In this document: one piece after another, positions 33,653-43,166 of the stretch | Layout: every line of letters begins with the position of its first letter | How positions within the stretch are numbered: the stretch's first letter is position 1 | Origin: Streptomyces sp. NBC_01341 | GTDB taxonomy: Bacteria > Actinomycetota > Actinomycetes > Streptomycetales > Streptomycetaceae | Reading direction: 5' to 3' | Length of the DNA stretch: 64,000 nucleotides | Assembly: GCF_035946055.1 (NCBI RefSeq) | Contig: NZ_CP108364.1 | Coordinates: 4,030,001-4,094,000, forward strand | Made by a program: the position numbers and the translations under genes | The notes under the pieces: generated by a model | Databases searched by the model: none | What the model was told of the DNA's origin: nothing | The model's input: the letters and a program-made list of their open reading frames with translations, nothing else

Positions 33653-36523
33653 TTGTCCCCGACCAGCGAGACCGCAGGCCGCCGACTCGTCATTGTCGAG
33701 TCGCCTGCCAAGGCGAAGACGATCAAGGGCTACCTCGGCCCCGGATACGTCGTCGAGGCGAGCGTCGGGCACATCCGCGACCTGCCGAACGGCGCCGCCG
33801 AGGTGCCGGACGAGTACACCGGTGAGGTCCGCCGCCTGGGTGTGGACGTCGAGAACGACTTCCAGCCGATCTACGTCGTCAACGCCGACAAGAAGGCCCA
33901 GGTGAGGAAGCTCAAGCAGCTCCTCGCCGAATCCGACGAACTCTTCCTCGCCACCGATGAGGACCGCGAGGGCGAAGCCATCGCGTGGCACCTGCAGGAA
34001 GTCCTCAGGCCCAAGGTCCCGGTCCACCGGATGGTCTTCCACGAGATCACCAAGGACGCCATCCGGGCGGCCGTCGCCAATCCGCGCGAGCTCAACCAGC
34101 GGATGGTCGACGCGCAGGAGACCCGCCGTATCCTCGACCGCCTCTACGGCTACGAGGTCTCGCCGGTCCTGTGGAAGAAGGTCATGCCGCGGCTGTCGGC
34201 AGGCCGTGTGCAGTCCGTGGCCACCCGCCTCGTCGTCGAGCGGGAGCGCGAGCGCATCGCCTTCCGTTCCGCCGAGTACTGGGACCTGACGGGCACCTTC
34301 GCCACCGGGCGAACCGGTGACACCTCCGATCCCTCGACGCTCATCGCCCGCCTCAGCGCGGTCGACGGACGCCGTATCGCCCAGGGCCGCGACTTCGGCC
34401 CCGACGGGCAGCTCAAGCAGGGCTCCGCCCAGACCCTGCACCTGGACGAGACGAACGCCCGCGCGCTGGCCACGGCGCTCGCCGACTCCACGTTCGCGGT
34501 CCGCTCGGTCGAGTCGAAGCCGTACCGTCGCTCGCCGTACGCGCCCTTCCGCACCACGACCCTCCAGCAGGAGGCGAGCCGGAAGCTGGGCTTCGGGGCC
34601 AAGGCCACGATGCAGGTGGCGCAGAAGCTGTACGAGAACGGCTTCATCACCTACATGCGTACGGACTCCACGACCCTCTCGGACACCGCGATCTCTGCGG
34701 CCCGGGCGCAGGTCACGCAGCTGTACGGGGCGAACTACCTCCCGGACAAGCCGCGCACGTACGCCGGGAAGGTCAAGAACGCGCAGGAGGCGCACGAGGC
34801 GATCCGCCCCTCGGGCGACCGCTTCCGCACGCCGGCGGAGACGGGTCTCACGGGTGACCAGTTCCGGCTGTACGAGCTGATCTGGAAGCGCACCGTCGCC
34901 TCCCAGATGAAGGACGCGGTCGGCAACTCCGTCACCGTCAAGATCGCGGGCCGGGCGAGCGACGGCCGTGAGGCGGAGTTCTCCGCCTCCGGCAAGACCA
35001 TCACCTTCCACGGCTTCATGAAGGCGTACGTCGAAGGCGCGGACGACCCGAACGCCGAGCTGGACGACCGCGAGCGCCGTCTGCCACAGGTCGCCGAGGG
35101 CGACGCCCTGACGGCGGACGAGGTCTCGGTCGACGGGCACGCCACCAAGCCGCCGGCCCGCTACACCGAGGCGTCGCTGGTCAAGGAGCTCGAAGAGCGC
35201 GAGATCGGCCGCCCGTCGACGTACGCCTCGATCATCGGGACGATCCTGGACCGCGGCTACGTGTTCAAGAAGGGCACGGCCCTGGTGCCGTCGTTCCTCT
35301 CGTTCGCCGTGGTCAACCTGCTGGAGAAGCACTTCGGCCGGCTCGTCGACTACGACTTCACCGCCCGCATGGAGGACGACCTCGACCGCATCGCGCGGGG
35401 CGAGGCCCAGTCCGTGCCGTGGCTGCGGCGCTTCTACTTCGGCGCCGGTGACGACACGACGGCCGGTGCCGGTGCGGCGTCCGACGCGGGCAACGGCGAC
35501 GGGGACCACCTCGGAGGCCTCAAGGAACTGGTGACCGACCTCGGCGCGATCGACGCCAGGGAGATCTCCTCGTTCCCCGTCGGCAACGACATCAAGCTCC
35601 GTGTCGGCCGCTACGGGCCGTACATCGAGCGTGGCGAGAAGGACTCCGAGGGCCATCAGCGCGCGGACGTGCCCGAGGAACTGGCGCCCGACGAGCTGTC
35701 CGTGGAGCTCGCGGAGGAGCTGCTGGCCAAGCCGAGCGGCGATTTCGAGCTCGGTGCGGACCCGGTCAGCGGCAACCAGATCATCGCGAAGGACGGCCGT
35801 TACGGCCCGTACGTCACCGAGGTGCTGCCCGAGGGGACCCCGAAGACCGGGAAGAACGCGGTGAAGCCGCGTACCGCCTCGCTCTTCAAGACGATGTCCC
35901 TCGACACGGTGACGCTGGCCGACGCGCTCAAGCTGATGTCCCTGCCCCGCGTCGTCGGCGAGGACGCCGAGGGTGTCGAGATCACCGCGCAGAACGGCCG
36001 CTACGGCCCGTATCTGAAGAAGGGCACGGACTCGCGCTCGCTGACGTCCGAGGACCAGCTCTTCGACATCACCCTCGACGAGGCGCTCGCGATCTACGCC
36101 CAGCCGAAGCAGCGCGGGCGGGCCGCCGCCAAGCCGCCGCTGAAGGAACTGGGCACGGACCCGGTGAGCGGTGCTCCGGTCGTCGTGAAGGACGGCCGCT
36201 TCGGCGCGTACGTCACGGACGGCGAGACGAACGCGACGCTGCGGACCGACGACAGCGTCGAGGACATCACGCCGGAACGCGGCTACGAACTGCTGGCCGA
36301 GAAGCGGGCCAAGGGGCCGGCGAAGAAGAAGACGGCGAAAAAGGCCCCGGCCAAGAAGGCGACCGCCAAGAAGGCCACCACGGCCAAGAAGGCCACGGCC
36401 AAGAAGACGACCGCCACGAAGGCGACAGCGGCGAAGAAGACGACCACGGCCAAGAAGGCACCCGCGAAGCGGGCGACCGCCACGGCGCGGAAGGCGGCTC
36501 CTGCCTCGCAGGACGAGAGCTGA
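33653..36523 (+). CDS. topA: DNA topoisomerase I
   Basis: Type IA topoisomerase of about 956 residues that relaxes negative supercoils. The TOPRIM domain begins VIVESPAKAKTIKGYL and contains DEDREGEAI (about 101-109). The active-site Tyr is Tyr334 in GFITYMRTDST. Four topoisomerase C-terminal repeats are recognisable from their GRYGPY/GRFGAY cores, and no Cys zinc fingers are present. The last 70-80 residues are Lys/Ala repeats (KKATAKK-type), the actinobacterial DNA-binding tail reported to raise processivity. The start is TTG at 33653 (LSPTSETAGRR); in-frame upstream codons lack the conserved N-terminus. topA expression in Streptomyces is known to respond to supercoiling. Confidence 0.96.
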   Translation: MSPTSETAGRRLVIVESPAKAKTIKGYLGPGYVVEASVGHIRDLPNGAAEVPDEYTGEVRRLGVDVENDFQPIYVVNADKKAQVRKLKQLLAESDELFLATDEDREGEAIAWHLQEVLRPKVPVHRMVFHEITKDAIRAAVANPRELNQRMVDAQETRRILDRLYGYEVSPVLWKKVMPRLSAGRVQSVATRLVVERERERIAFRSAEYWDLTGTFATGRTGDTSDPSTLIARLSAVDGRRIAQGRDFGPDGQLKQGSAQTLHLDETNARALATALADSTFAVRSVESKPYRRSPYAPFRTTTLQQEASRKLGFGAKATMQVAQKLYENGFITYMRTDSTTLSDTAISAARAQVTQLYGANYLPDKPRTYAGKVKNAQEAHEAIRPSGDRFRTPAETGLTGDQFRLYELIWKRTVASQMKDAVGNSVTVKIAGRASDGREAEFSASGKTITFHGFMKAYVEGADDPNAELDDRERRLPQVAEGDALTADEVSVDGHATKPPARYTEASLVKELEEREIGRPSTYASIIGTILDRGYVFKKGTALVPSFLSFAVVNLLEKHFGRLVDYDFTARMEDDLDRIARGEAQSVPWLRRFYFGAGDDTTAGAGAASDAGNGDGDHLGGLKELVTDLGAIDAREISSFPVGNDIKLRVGRYGPYIERGEKDSEGHQRADVPEELAPDELSVELAEELLAKPSGDFELGADPVSGNQIIAKDGRYGPYVTEVLPEGTPKTGKNAVKPRTASLFKTMSLDTVTLADALKLMSLPRVVGEDAEGVEITAQNGRYGPYLKKGTDSRSLTSEDQLFDITLDEALAIYAQPKQRGRAAAKPPLKELGTDPVSGAPVVVKDGRFGAYVTDGETNATLRTDDSVEDITPERGYELLAEKRAKGPAKKKTAKKAPAKKATAKKATTAKKATAKKTTATKATAAKKTTTAKKAPAKRATATARKAAPASQDES

Positions 36524-36542
36524 CCTCTCGGCCACGGGCCGT

Positions 36543-36590
36543 GCACGAACGCCGGAGGAGCTGGACGACCAGCTCCTCCGGCGTTCGTGC
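36543..36590 (+). terminator. Very long perfect hairpin after topA
   Basis: Perfect 22-bp arms (36543-36564 and 36569-36590, starting GCACGAACGCCGG) enclose a 4-base loop ACGA. It lies 20 bases past the topA stop and 80 bases before the next gene. It has no U-tract, and its length is striking. Confidence 0.8.
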
Positions 36591-36669
36591 GTGCGGTGAT
36601 CGGCATTCCCGCGGGCATATGTTCGGACCGGGCCCCCGGTCACCGCACCGCTCCCGATAGGCTGGGCGG

Positions 36670-39600
36670 ATGACGCGAGCCGAGCAGCCACCGGTCGTGA
36701 GCCCCACCTCCGACACACTTGCCGCAGACTCACGCGAGCGCGCCGTACGAGCCCTGTTGCGTGTTCCCCCGCTCAGGCGGTTGTGGAGCGCCCAGGCCGT
36801 CGGCAGTATCGGCGATTCACTCGCCCTTCTTGTGCTTGTGCTGTTGTCGCTGCAGGCGGCGGTCGTCGAGGGCTCCTTCGGGGCCGGGTACCGCGGGGCG
36901 GCCTTCGCCGTCGCCGCCGTGTTCGGCGCCCGGATTCTTTCCACCGTGCTCTTCGGAGCCGTACTCCTGGGGCCGCTGACGGCACTGACATCGCCCGGCG
37001 GTCCCGTCGACCGCCGCTGGCTGATGATCGGGGCGGACGGGCTCCGGCTCGCCCTGCTGGTCGTCGCGCCCCTCTGGATCGACTGGACGCCGGACAAGGC
37101 ACTCCTGATGATCCTCATCACCGTGTTCGTGGCCGGTGCGGGTGAGCGGCTGTGGGCGGTGGCCAAGGAGAGTGCGGCGCCCGCGCTGCTCCCCGCCCCG
37201 CCGCCGGAGGGCGCCGCCGTGCGCCCGCTGCCCGATCACCTCGACGCGCTGCGCAGGCTGTCCCTGCGCACGAACTTCCTCGCCGTCCCGGCGGCCGCGG
37301 CGGTCCTCGTCGTCGCCTCGCTGATCGGCGAACTGCTGGGTACCGGCCTGGACTGGTTCTCCTTCCACCAGGCGGCCCTCGGGTCGTACGTCGCGGCGGG
37401 GCTGTTCTCCGCATCGATCTCGACCCTGTACTTCCTGCACTTCCCGGCCACGCAGACGCCCCGGCCCCGGTCCCCGCTGGAGGGACTGCGCCGTCCGGCC
37501 GCCGAATCGGGCTCGGACAAGGGCCGCACCGGCAGCATCCCGCTGGTCGTCGCCGCGTCCGCCGCGGTCGCCGGGGCCATCTCGGCCGCCGCGTCCGTGT
37601 CCGTACTGCACGCCGCGGACCTCGACGGCGGACCCGTCACCTTCGCGCTGCTGATCCTGGTCCTGACCGGTGGTACCGCGCTCGGTATCCGTACCGCGCG
37701 GAAGGTGCTGCCCGCCCTGTCGCGACGCAGGCTGCTGGCGCTGGCCACCGCGGTCACGGGCGTGGCCCTCCTCGCCCTCGGCCTGGTGCCGGACACGGCC
37801 ACCGGGGTACTGATCGCCCTCGTCGCCGGTTACGCCGCCGGTGTCGCCGCCCACATCGGGCACGCGGTCATCGACCAGGAGACGGAAGCCTTCCGCCAGG
37901 CCAGGAACACAGAACACCTCCAGGCCGTCGTCCGGGTGCTGGTCGCGCTCGGCGCGGTGGGAGGTCCGCTGCTGGCCGCCGCCATCGGACGCCATCGTCT
38001 GGGATCGGGCGACTTCGTCTTCGCGCACGGCGGAGCGGCGTTCGCGCTCATGCTCATCGGCGCGCTGCTGCTGCCCGTCGCGGTGATCGTCCTCGCCAAG
38101 ACCGACGACCGCGCCGGGGTGCCGCTCCGCCGCGACCTGCGCGAGGCGCTGCGCGGCGGCGACCCGGCCGTCTCGCCCGCCGACAACGGCTTCTTCCTCG
38201 TCCTCGAGGGCGGCGACGGGGCCGGCAAGTCCACCCAGGTGGAGGCGCTCGCCGACTGGATCCGTGCCAAGGGGCACGAGGTCGTCGTGACGCGCGAGCC
38301 GGGGGCCACCCCGATCGGCAAGCGCCTGCGCTCGATCCTGCTCGACGTGTCGTCGGCGGGACTGTCGAACCGTGCCGAGGCCCTGCTGTACGCCGCCGAC
38401 CGCGCCGAGCATGTCGACTCCGTCGTCCGTCCCGCGCTGGAGCGCGGCGCGATCGTCATCTCCGACCGCTACATCGACTCGTCCGTCGCCTACCAGGGCG
38501 CCGGCCGGGACCTCGCTCCCACCGAGATCGCCCGTATCTCGCGCTGGGCGACGAGCGGACTCGTACCGCATCTGACGGTGCTTCTGGACGTCGACCCGCA
38601 GACCGCGAGGGAACGGTTCACCGAGGCCCCCGACCGGCTGGAGTCCGAGCCGGCCGAGTTCCACAACCGGGTACGGTCCGGCTTCCTGACCCTCGCCGCA
38701 GCCGACCCGGCCCGCTACCTGGTGGTGGACGCCGGGCAGGAGCCGGAGGCCATCACCACCGTCGTGCGCCACCGGCTCGACCGGCTCCTCCCGCTCTCCG
38801 AGGCCGAGGTCAAGGCCCAGGAGGAGGCGCGCAGGGCGGCCGAGGAGGAAGCCCGGCGCAAGGCCGAGGAAGAGGCGGCCCGCAAGGCCGAGGAGGAGCG
38901 GCTGGAGCGCGAGCGGGAGGCTCAGCTCGCCAAGCTCCGCGCCGAGGAGGAGGAGCGCAGGCGCCGCGAGGAGGAAGAGGCCCGGCAGCGTGAGGCCGAA
39001 CGCCAGGCGGAGGAGGCCCGGCAGCGCGCCGAGGAGGCCCGCCGCCGTGCGGAGGAGGAGCGGTCCCGGCTCGAGGCGGAGGAGCGGGTACGCGACGCCG
39101 AGCAGGAGCGGCTGCGGCTGCAGGCCCAGGAGGAGGCGCGGCTCCGCAAGGAGGCCGAGGAACTTCGCCTGGAGAAGCAGCGCAGGGCGGAGGAGGCGCT
39201 GATCCGTTCCGAGGAGGCGCGTCGCCGTGCCGAGGACGAGGCCGCCGCACGGGCGGAGGAGGCCGCTGCCGCCGCTGCCGCGAAGCGTTCCCGCGACACG
39301 GGGCGGTCCGGATCCGGTTCTTCCGTACCGGACAACGAGCTCACGGTGCCGACCCCCGTCGTGAATCCGAACGAGATCACGCAGCCGGTGCCGGTCGCAC
39401 TGCCCGACGTCCCGCCGCGCGACGCGGAGGAGACCACGGTCCTGCCGTCCGTAAGGGATGCGGACGAGACCGCTGTCCTGCCGCCCGTGCGGGGCGAGAG
39501 GCCGTCGGACCGGGTGCCCCCGGGCGTCTTCCGTGACGAGCCGCGCGCCCAGCCGGCCGAGAGCGAGAACGAGCGGACCCGCGAGCTGCCCCAGGTCACT

Positions 39601-39774
39601 GACGACCCGCAGGCGGGGCGGGCGGCGCAGGGCGGTTCCGCTCAGCGGAAGCGGCCGAGGCCCGACTGGGCCGAGGAGACACCCCTCGACGACCTGCCGT
39701 CACTGGCCGACGAACTGCTCGGCGGGCACGACGACGACGAGCGTGGCTCCGGCGGCCGTCCGCCACGTCGCTGA
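36670..39774 (+). CDS. tmk: Thymidylate kinase fused to N-terminal membrane domain and C-terminal coiled coil
   Basis: A 1034-residue multidomain protein. Residues about 25-490 form an MFS-like membrane domain of about ten to twelve hydrophobic segments. Residues about 505-710 are a complete thymidylate kinase: P-loop LEGGDGAGKST (about 512-522), the DR motif in ISDRYIDSSVAYQGAGRD, and TREPGATPIGKRLRSILLD. From about 715 to 870 a highly charged coiled coil (AEEEARRKAEEEA-type) follows, then a disordered Pro/Glu-rich tail. It phosphorylates dTMP to dTDP, apparently at the membrane. The same fusion occurs, as I recall, at the S. coelicolor locus. It precedes holB, as tmk does in many bacteria. 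Confidence 0.92.
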   Translation: MTRAEQPPVVSPTSDTLAADSRERAVRALLRVPPLRRLWSAQAVGSIGDSLALLVLVLLSLQAAVVEGSFGAGYRGAAFAVAAVFGARILSTVLFGAVLLGPLTALTSPGGPVDRRWLMIGADGLRLALLVVAPLWIDWTPDKALLMILITVFVAGAGERLWAVAKESAAPALLPAPPPEGAAVRPLPDHLDALRRLSLRTNFLAVPAAAAVLVVASLIGELLGTGLDWFSFHQAALGSYVAAGLFSASISTLYFLHFPATQTPRPRSPLEGLRRPAAESGSDKGRTGSIPLVVAASAAVAGAISAAASVSVLHAADLDGGPVTFALLILVLTGGTALGIRTARKVLPALSRRRLLALATAVTGVALLALGLVPDTATGVLIALVAGYAAGVAAHIGHAVIDQETEAFRQARNTEHLQAVVRVLVALGAVGGPLLAAAIGRHRLGSGDFVFAHGGAAFALMLIGALLLPVAVIVLAKTDDRAGVPLRRDLREALRGGDPAVSPADNGFFLVLEGGDGAGKSTQVEALADWIRAKGHEVVVTREPGATPIGKRLRSILLDVSSAGLSNRAEALLYAADRAEHVDSVVRPALERGAIVISDRYIDSSVAYQGAGRDLAPTEIARISRWATSGLVPHLTVLLDVDPQTARERFTEAPDRLESEPAEFHNRVRSGFLTLAAADPARYLVVDAGQEPEAITTVVRHRLDRLLPLSEAEVKAQEEARRAAEEEARRKAEEEAARKAEEERLEREREAQLAKLRAEEEERRRREEEEARQREAERQAEEARQRAEEARRRAEEERSRLEAEERVRDAEQERLRLQAQEEARLRKEAEELRLEKQRRAEEALIRSEEARRRAEDEAAARAEEAAAAAAAKRSRDTGRSGSGSSVPDNELTVPTPVVNPNEITQPVPVALPDVPPRDAEETTVLPSVRDADETAVLPPVRGERPSDRVPPGVFRDEPRAQPAESENERTRELPQVTDDPQAGRAAQGGSAQRKRPRPDWAEETPLDDLPSLADELLGGHDDDERGSGGRPPRR

Positions 39775-39782
39775 CGGTCCGG

Positions 39783-39836
39783 CGCCGGGCCCGTCGCACC
39801 GCCGGTCACCGGTGGTACGGCGGGCCCGGCGGTTTT
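39783..39836 (+). terminator. Intrinsic terminator after tmk
   Basis: Arms CGCCGGGCCCG (39783-39793) and CGGGCCCGGCG (39821-39831) pair perfectly, with a nested CACCG/CGGTG stem. A T-run (GTTTTT) follows directly, which is unusual in this genome and makes it a canonical intrinsic terminator. Confidence 0.85.
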
Positions 39837-39973
39837 TGGACGATCGTCCGGCGGCCGGAGGGTGAGGGGCCCGGGCGACGGAACGCCGGAACTGTCGGAC
39901 CCTTCCCGCACAATGGGAGGCCGACGGGAAAGCCGGCTTTCCCGCACCACACACCACCGGAAGGGCGGTGACC

Positions 39974-41179
39974 ATGACCGTATGGGACGACCTGGTCGGA
40001 CAGGACCGGGTGCAGGAGCAGCTCGGTGCCGCCGCCCGGGACGCCGATGCGCTGGTCACCGCGCAGTCCGAGGGCGGGGCGGTGCCGTCCGGATCGAAGA
40101 TGACCCACGCCTGGCTGTTCACGGGCCCGCCCGGATCCGGCCGGTCCACAGCCGCCCGGGCCTTCGCCGCCGCTCTCCAGTGCACCAGCCCCGACCGGGC
40201 ACTGGGGGGCGCGCCGGGCTGTGGATTCTGCGACGGCTGCCACACCGCACTGATCGGGACGCACGCGGACGTGCAGGTGATCCGCACGGATCTGCTCTCC
40301 ATCGGTGTGAAGGAGACCCGTGAGCTGGTCCGCCGTGCCCAGCTGTCGCCGGCCGTGGGCCGCTGGCAGGTCATCGTCATGGAGGATGCCGACCGCCTGA
40401 CGGAGGGTGCGGGGAACGTCCTGCTGAAGGCGGTGGAGGAGCCCGCCCCCCGCACCGTGTGGCTGCTCTGCGCGCCGTCCCTCGAGGACGTGCTGCCCAC
40501 GATCCGCTCCCGCTGCCGCCATCTGACACTGCGTACGCCGCCGGTGGACGCCGTCGCGGACGTGCTGATCAGGCGTGACGGCATCGACCCCGAACGGGCC
40601 GCTTCCGCCGCCCGCGCCACGCAGGGGCACATCGGCCGGGCGCGCCGCCTGGCCACGGACGAGCGGGCGCGTGCCCGCCGTGCGGCCGTGCTGAAGCTCC
40701 CGCTGCGCGTTCATGACGTCGGTGGCTGCCTCAAGGCTGCCCAGGAGCTGATCGACACGGCCACGGAGGACGCCAAGCAGGTCGCGGAGGAGGTCGACGT
40801 CAAGGAGACCGAGGACCTCAAGGCGGCGCTCGGCGGTGTCGCCGGAGGGCGCATGCCCCGCGGCACCGCGGGGGCGATGAAGGAACTGGAGGACAAGCAG
40901 AAGCGCCGCAGGACGCGTACGCAGCGCGACAGCCTGGATCTCGCGCTCAGCGACATCACCGGCTTCTACCGCGATGTACTGGCACTTCAGCTGGGCTCCC
41001 GTATCGCCCTGGCGAACACGGACGTGCGGGACGCGCTCGACAGGATCGCCGAGTCGTCCACGCCCGAGCGCACCCTGCGGCGGATCGAGTCGGTGATCGC
41101 CTGCCGTCGCGCCCTCGACCGCAACGTCGCCCCCCTGCTCGCCGTCGAGGCGATGGCCGTGGCACTGCGGGCGGGCTGA
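39974..41179 (+). CDS. holB: DNA polymerase III subunit delta'
   Basis: Clamp-loader subunit of 401 residues. The AAA+ domain opens at HAWLFTGPPGSGRSTAARAFA. The P-loop Lys is Arg, consistent with delta' not hydrolysing ATP. A four-Cys zinc module is C-x15-C-x2-C-x2-C (CTSPDRALGGAPGCGFCDGC). The Walker B region VIVMEDADRLTEGAGNVLLKAVEEP and the sensor-1 region LPTIRSRCRHL are typical. The C-terminal collar helices follow. ATG at 39974 has GGAAGGG eight bases upstream; GTG at 39968 is also in frame. It follows tmk, separated by a terminator, so it probably has its own promoter. Confidence 0.93.
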   Translation: MTVWDDLVGQDRVQEQLGAAARDADALVTAQSEGGAVPSGSKMTHAWLFTGPPGSGRSTAARAFAAALQCTSPDRALGGAPGCGFCDGCHTALIGTHADVQVIRTDLLSIGVKETRELVRRAQLSPAVGRWQVIVMEDADRLTEGAGNVLLKAVEEPAPRTVWLLCAPSLEDVLPTIRSRCRHLTLRTPPVDAVADVLIRRDGIDPERAASAARATQGHIGRARRLATDERARARRAAVLKLPLRVHDVGGCLKAAQELIDTATEDAKQVAEEVDVKETEDLKAALGGVAGGRMPRGTAGAMKELEDKQKRRRTRTQRDSLDLALSDITGFYRDVLALQLGSRIALANTDVRDALDRIAESSTPERTLRRIESVIACRRALDRNVAPLLAVEAMAVALRAG

Positions 41180-41323
41180 ATCCCGGGAGCAGTCGGCCTG
41201 CCTCGTCCCACGGTGAGCGGGCGAGGAGTTCTGACGTCTCGTCAAGACGTCCACGGGATGAGTGAATTCACCCGTATGAGCCGGAAATCGATCGAGTCGT
41301 CACCCTGCCGCTACGCTCCTGGG

Positions 41324-42853
41324 ATGGACACCAGGCGCCTGCTCCGTACGTTCGCCACCGCGCTCGGCACTGCCGGCGTGCTCGTCTCCGGCTGCAGCAG
41401 TGGTGGTTCGGCGCCCAGTGCCTCGGCGACGGGCTCGGCCGCCACCGAGGAGCTCGAGCCGTACTACGCGCAGAAGCTGCGCTGGCGGGACTGCGGCGTG
41501 GAGGGCTTCCAGTGCACCACGATGAAGGCCCCGCTGGACTACGGGAAGCCGGACGACGGGGACGTCAAGCTCGCCGTGTCCCGCAAGAAGGCCACCGGAC
41601 CGGGCAAGCGGATCGGATCGCTCCTGGTGAACCCGGGCGGCCCGGGCGGCTCGGCCGTCGGATATCTCCAGGGGTACGCGGCCATCGGCTACCCCGCGCC
41701 CGTCCGCGCGCGGTACGACATGGTGGCCGTCGACCCGCGCGGGGTGGCCCGCAGCGAGCCCGTCGAATGCCTCACCGGCAAGGAGATGGACGTCTATACG
41801 CAGGTCGACCAGACCCCCGACGACCAGAGCGAGGCCAACCGGCTGAACGAGGCGTTCAAGAAGTTCGCCGAGGGCTGTGAGAAGCGGTCCGGCACGATCC
41901 TCCCGCACGTCTCCACGGTCGAGGCGGCCCGCGACATGGACATCCTGCGCGCGCTGCTCGGTGACGAGAAGCTGCACTACGTCGGCGCCTCGTACGGCAC
42001 GTTCCTCGGCGCGACCTACGCCGACCTGTTCCCCGCCCGGGTGGGCCGCCTGGTCCTGGACGGGGCTATGGACCCGTCGCTTCCCGCGGTGGAGATCAAC
42101 CGGGACCAGACCGCGGGCTTCGAGACTGCGTTCCAGTCGTTCGCCGCGGACTGTGTGAAGCAGTCGGACTGTCCCCTCGGCACCACGTCCACGGCCGACG
42201 CGGCGACCGCGCTGAAGAGGCTCTTCGCCGATCTGGACGCCGAGCCGGTGCCGACCGGTGAGACCCGGAAGCTCACCGAGTCCCTGGCGACCACCGGTGT
42301 GATCGCCGCGATGTACGACGAGGCCGCCTGGCCCCAGCTGCGGGAGGCCGTCGCCGGTGCGAAGCGCGGCGACGGGTCCGGCCTGCTCGCGCTCGCCGAC
42401 AGCTATTACGAGCGGGATCCGAGCGGTAAGTACGCCAACCTGATGTTCGCCAACGCCGCCGTCAACTGCCTCGATCTGGCCCCCGCCTTCTCCGGCCCCG
42501 AAGAGGTCGAGAAGGCGGTTCCGGCCTTCGAGGAGGCGTCCCCGGTCTTCGGCAGGGGCTTCGCCTGGGCCGCGCTGAACTGCGACGCCTGGCCCGTCGA
42601 CCCCACCGGCGTCCCGCACCGCACCGTGGCCGAGGGTGCGGCCCCGATCGTCGTGGTCGGCACCACGCGGGACCCCGCCACCCCGTACAAGTGGGCCAAG
42701 GCCCTCGCGGCCCAGCTGTCCTCCGGCGTCCTCCTCACCTACGAGGGCGACGGGCACACCGCGTACGGCCGCGGCAGCGACTGCATCGACACGGCGATCA
42801 ACAGGTACCTGCTGGACGGCACTCCGCCCAAGAACGGGAAGAAGTGCGCCTGA
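41324..42853 (+). CDS. Secreted alpha/beta-hydrolase lipoprotein, tripeptidyl-aminopeptidase type
   Basis: A 509-residue predicted lipoprotein peptidase. The signal MDTRRLLRTFATALGTAGVLVSGC gives Cys24 as the lipidation site. The catalytic triad is Ser223 (VGASYGTFLG), an Asp in VVGTTRDPATPY and a His in YEGDGHTAYGR. The oxyanion motif LLVNPGGPGGSAVGYL is typical of the Streptomyces TAP/SlpD/SlpE mycelium-associated proteinase family. It would remove short peptides from the N-terminus of extracellular substrates. ATG at 41324 starts a proper signal peptide; longer in-frame readings upstream do not. The tRNA-Thr lies immediately downstream. Confidence 0.9.
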   Translation: MDTRRLLRTFATALGTAGVLVSGCSSGGSAPSASATGSAATEELEPYYAQKLRWRDCGVEGFQCTTMKAPLDYGKPDDGDVKLAVSRKKATGPGKRIGSLLVNPGGPGGSAVGYLQGYAAIGYPAPVRARYDMVAVDPRGVARSEPVECLTGKEMDVYTQVDQTPDDQSEANRLNEAFKKFAEGCEKRSGTILPHVSTVEAARDMDILRALLGDEKLHYVGASYGTFLGATYADLFPARVGRLVLDGAMDPSLPAVEINRDQTAGFETAFQSFAADCVKQSDCPLGTTSTADAATALKRLFADLDAEPVPTGETRKLTESLATTGVIAAMYDEAAWPQLREAVAGAKRGDGSGLLALADSYYERDPSGKYANLMFANAAVNCLDLAPAFSGPEEVEKAVPAFEEASPVFGRGFAWAALNCDAWPVDPTGVPHRTVAEGAAPIVVVGTTRDPATPYKWAKALAAQLSSGVLLTYEGDGHTAYGRGSDCIDTAINRYLLDGTPPKNGKKCA

Positions 42854-42951
42854 CCTGCGTTTATCCCGTCAGGGGCGGGCGGTGCGGAGCACCCCCGGAA
42901 ACTGTGTAGACTTGGCGTCGCTGCTGATCGCACCATGGTGCGACAGGGCGT

Positions 42952-43025
42952 GCCGCCTTAGCTCAGCTGGCCAGAGCAACGCACTCGTAATGCGTAGGTC
43001 TCGGGTTCGAATCCCGAAGGCGGCC
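42952..43025 (+). tRNA. tRNA-Thr (anticodon CGT)
   Basis: A full cloverleaf is visible. Acceptor arms GCCGCCT and AGGCGGC pair, the D-arm is GCTC...GAGC, and the anticodon stem ACGCA/TGCGT holds loop CTCGTAA with anticodon CGT at 42986-42988. The T-arm is TCGGG-TTCGAAT-CCCGA. No CCA is encoded. An intrinsic terminator follows immediately. Confidence 0.96.
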
Positions 43026-43030
43026 CTGCC

Positions 43031-43074
43031 GAAGCCCCAGGACTCACTCGCCGTGACCTGGGGCTTCTGCTTTT
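43031..43074 (+). terminator. Intrinsic terminator after tRNA-Thr
   Basis: Perfect 11-bp arms GAAGCCCCAGG (43031-43041) and CCTGGGGCTTC (43057-43067) are followed by TGCTTTT. Confidence 0.9.
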
Positions 43075-43166
43075 CCCGGCGCAGCGGATCAGGGAGCCGG
43101 GCGGGCACGTATCCGCCTCGCGACGCGGACCCGCCTCGCGGCGCGGGCGCCGACGAGAGGGAGAAC

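Noticed and set aside
33059..36733. 1224-codon open frame on the minus strand opposite topA
   Set aside because: It is antisense to an unambiguous topA, is Arg/Gly/Val-rich and has no domain. Long antisense frames arise from the strong GC bias of this genome.
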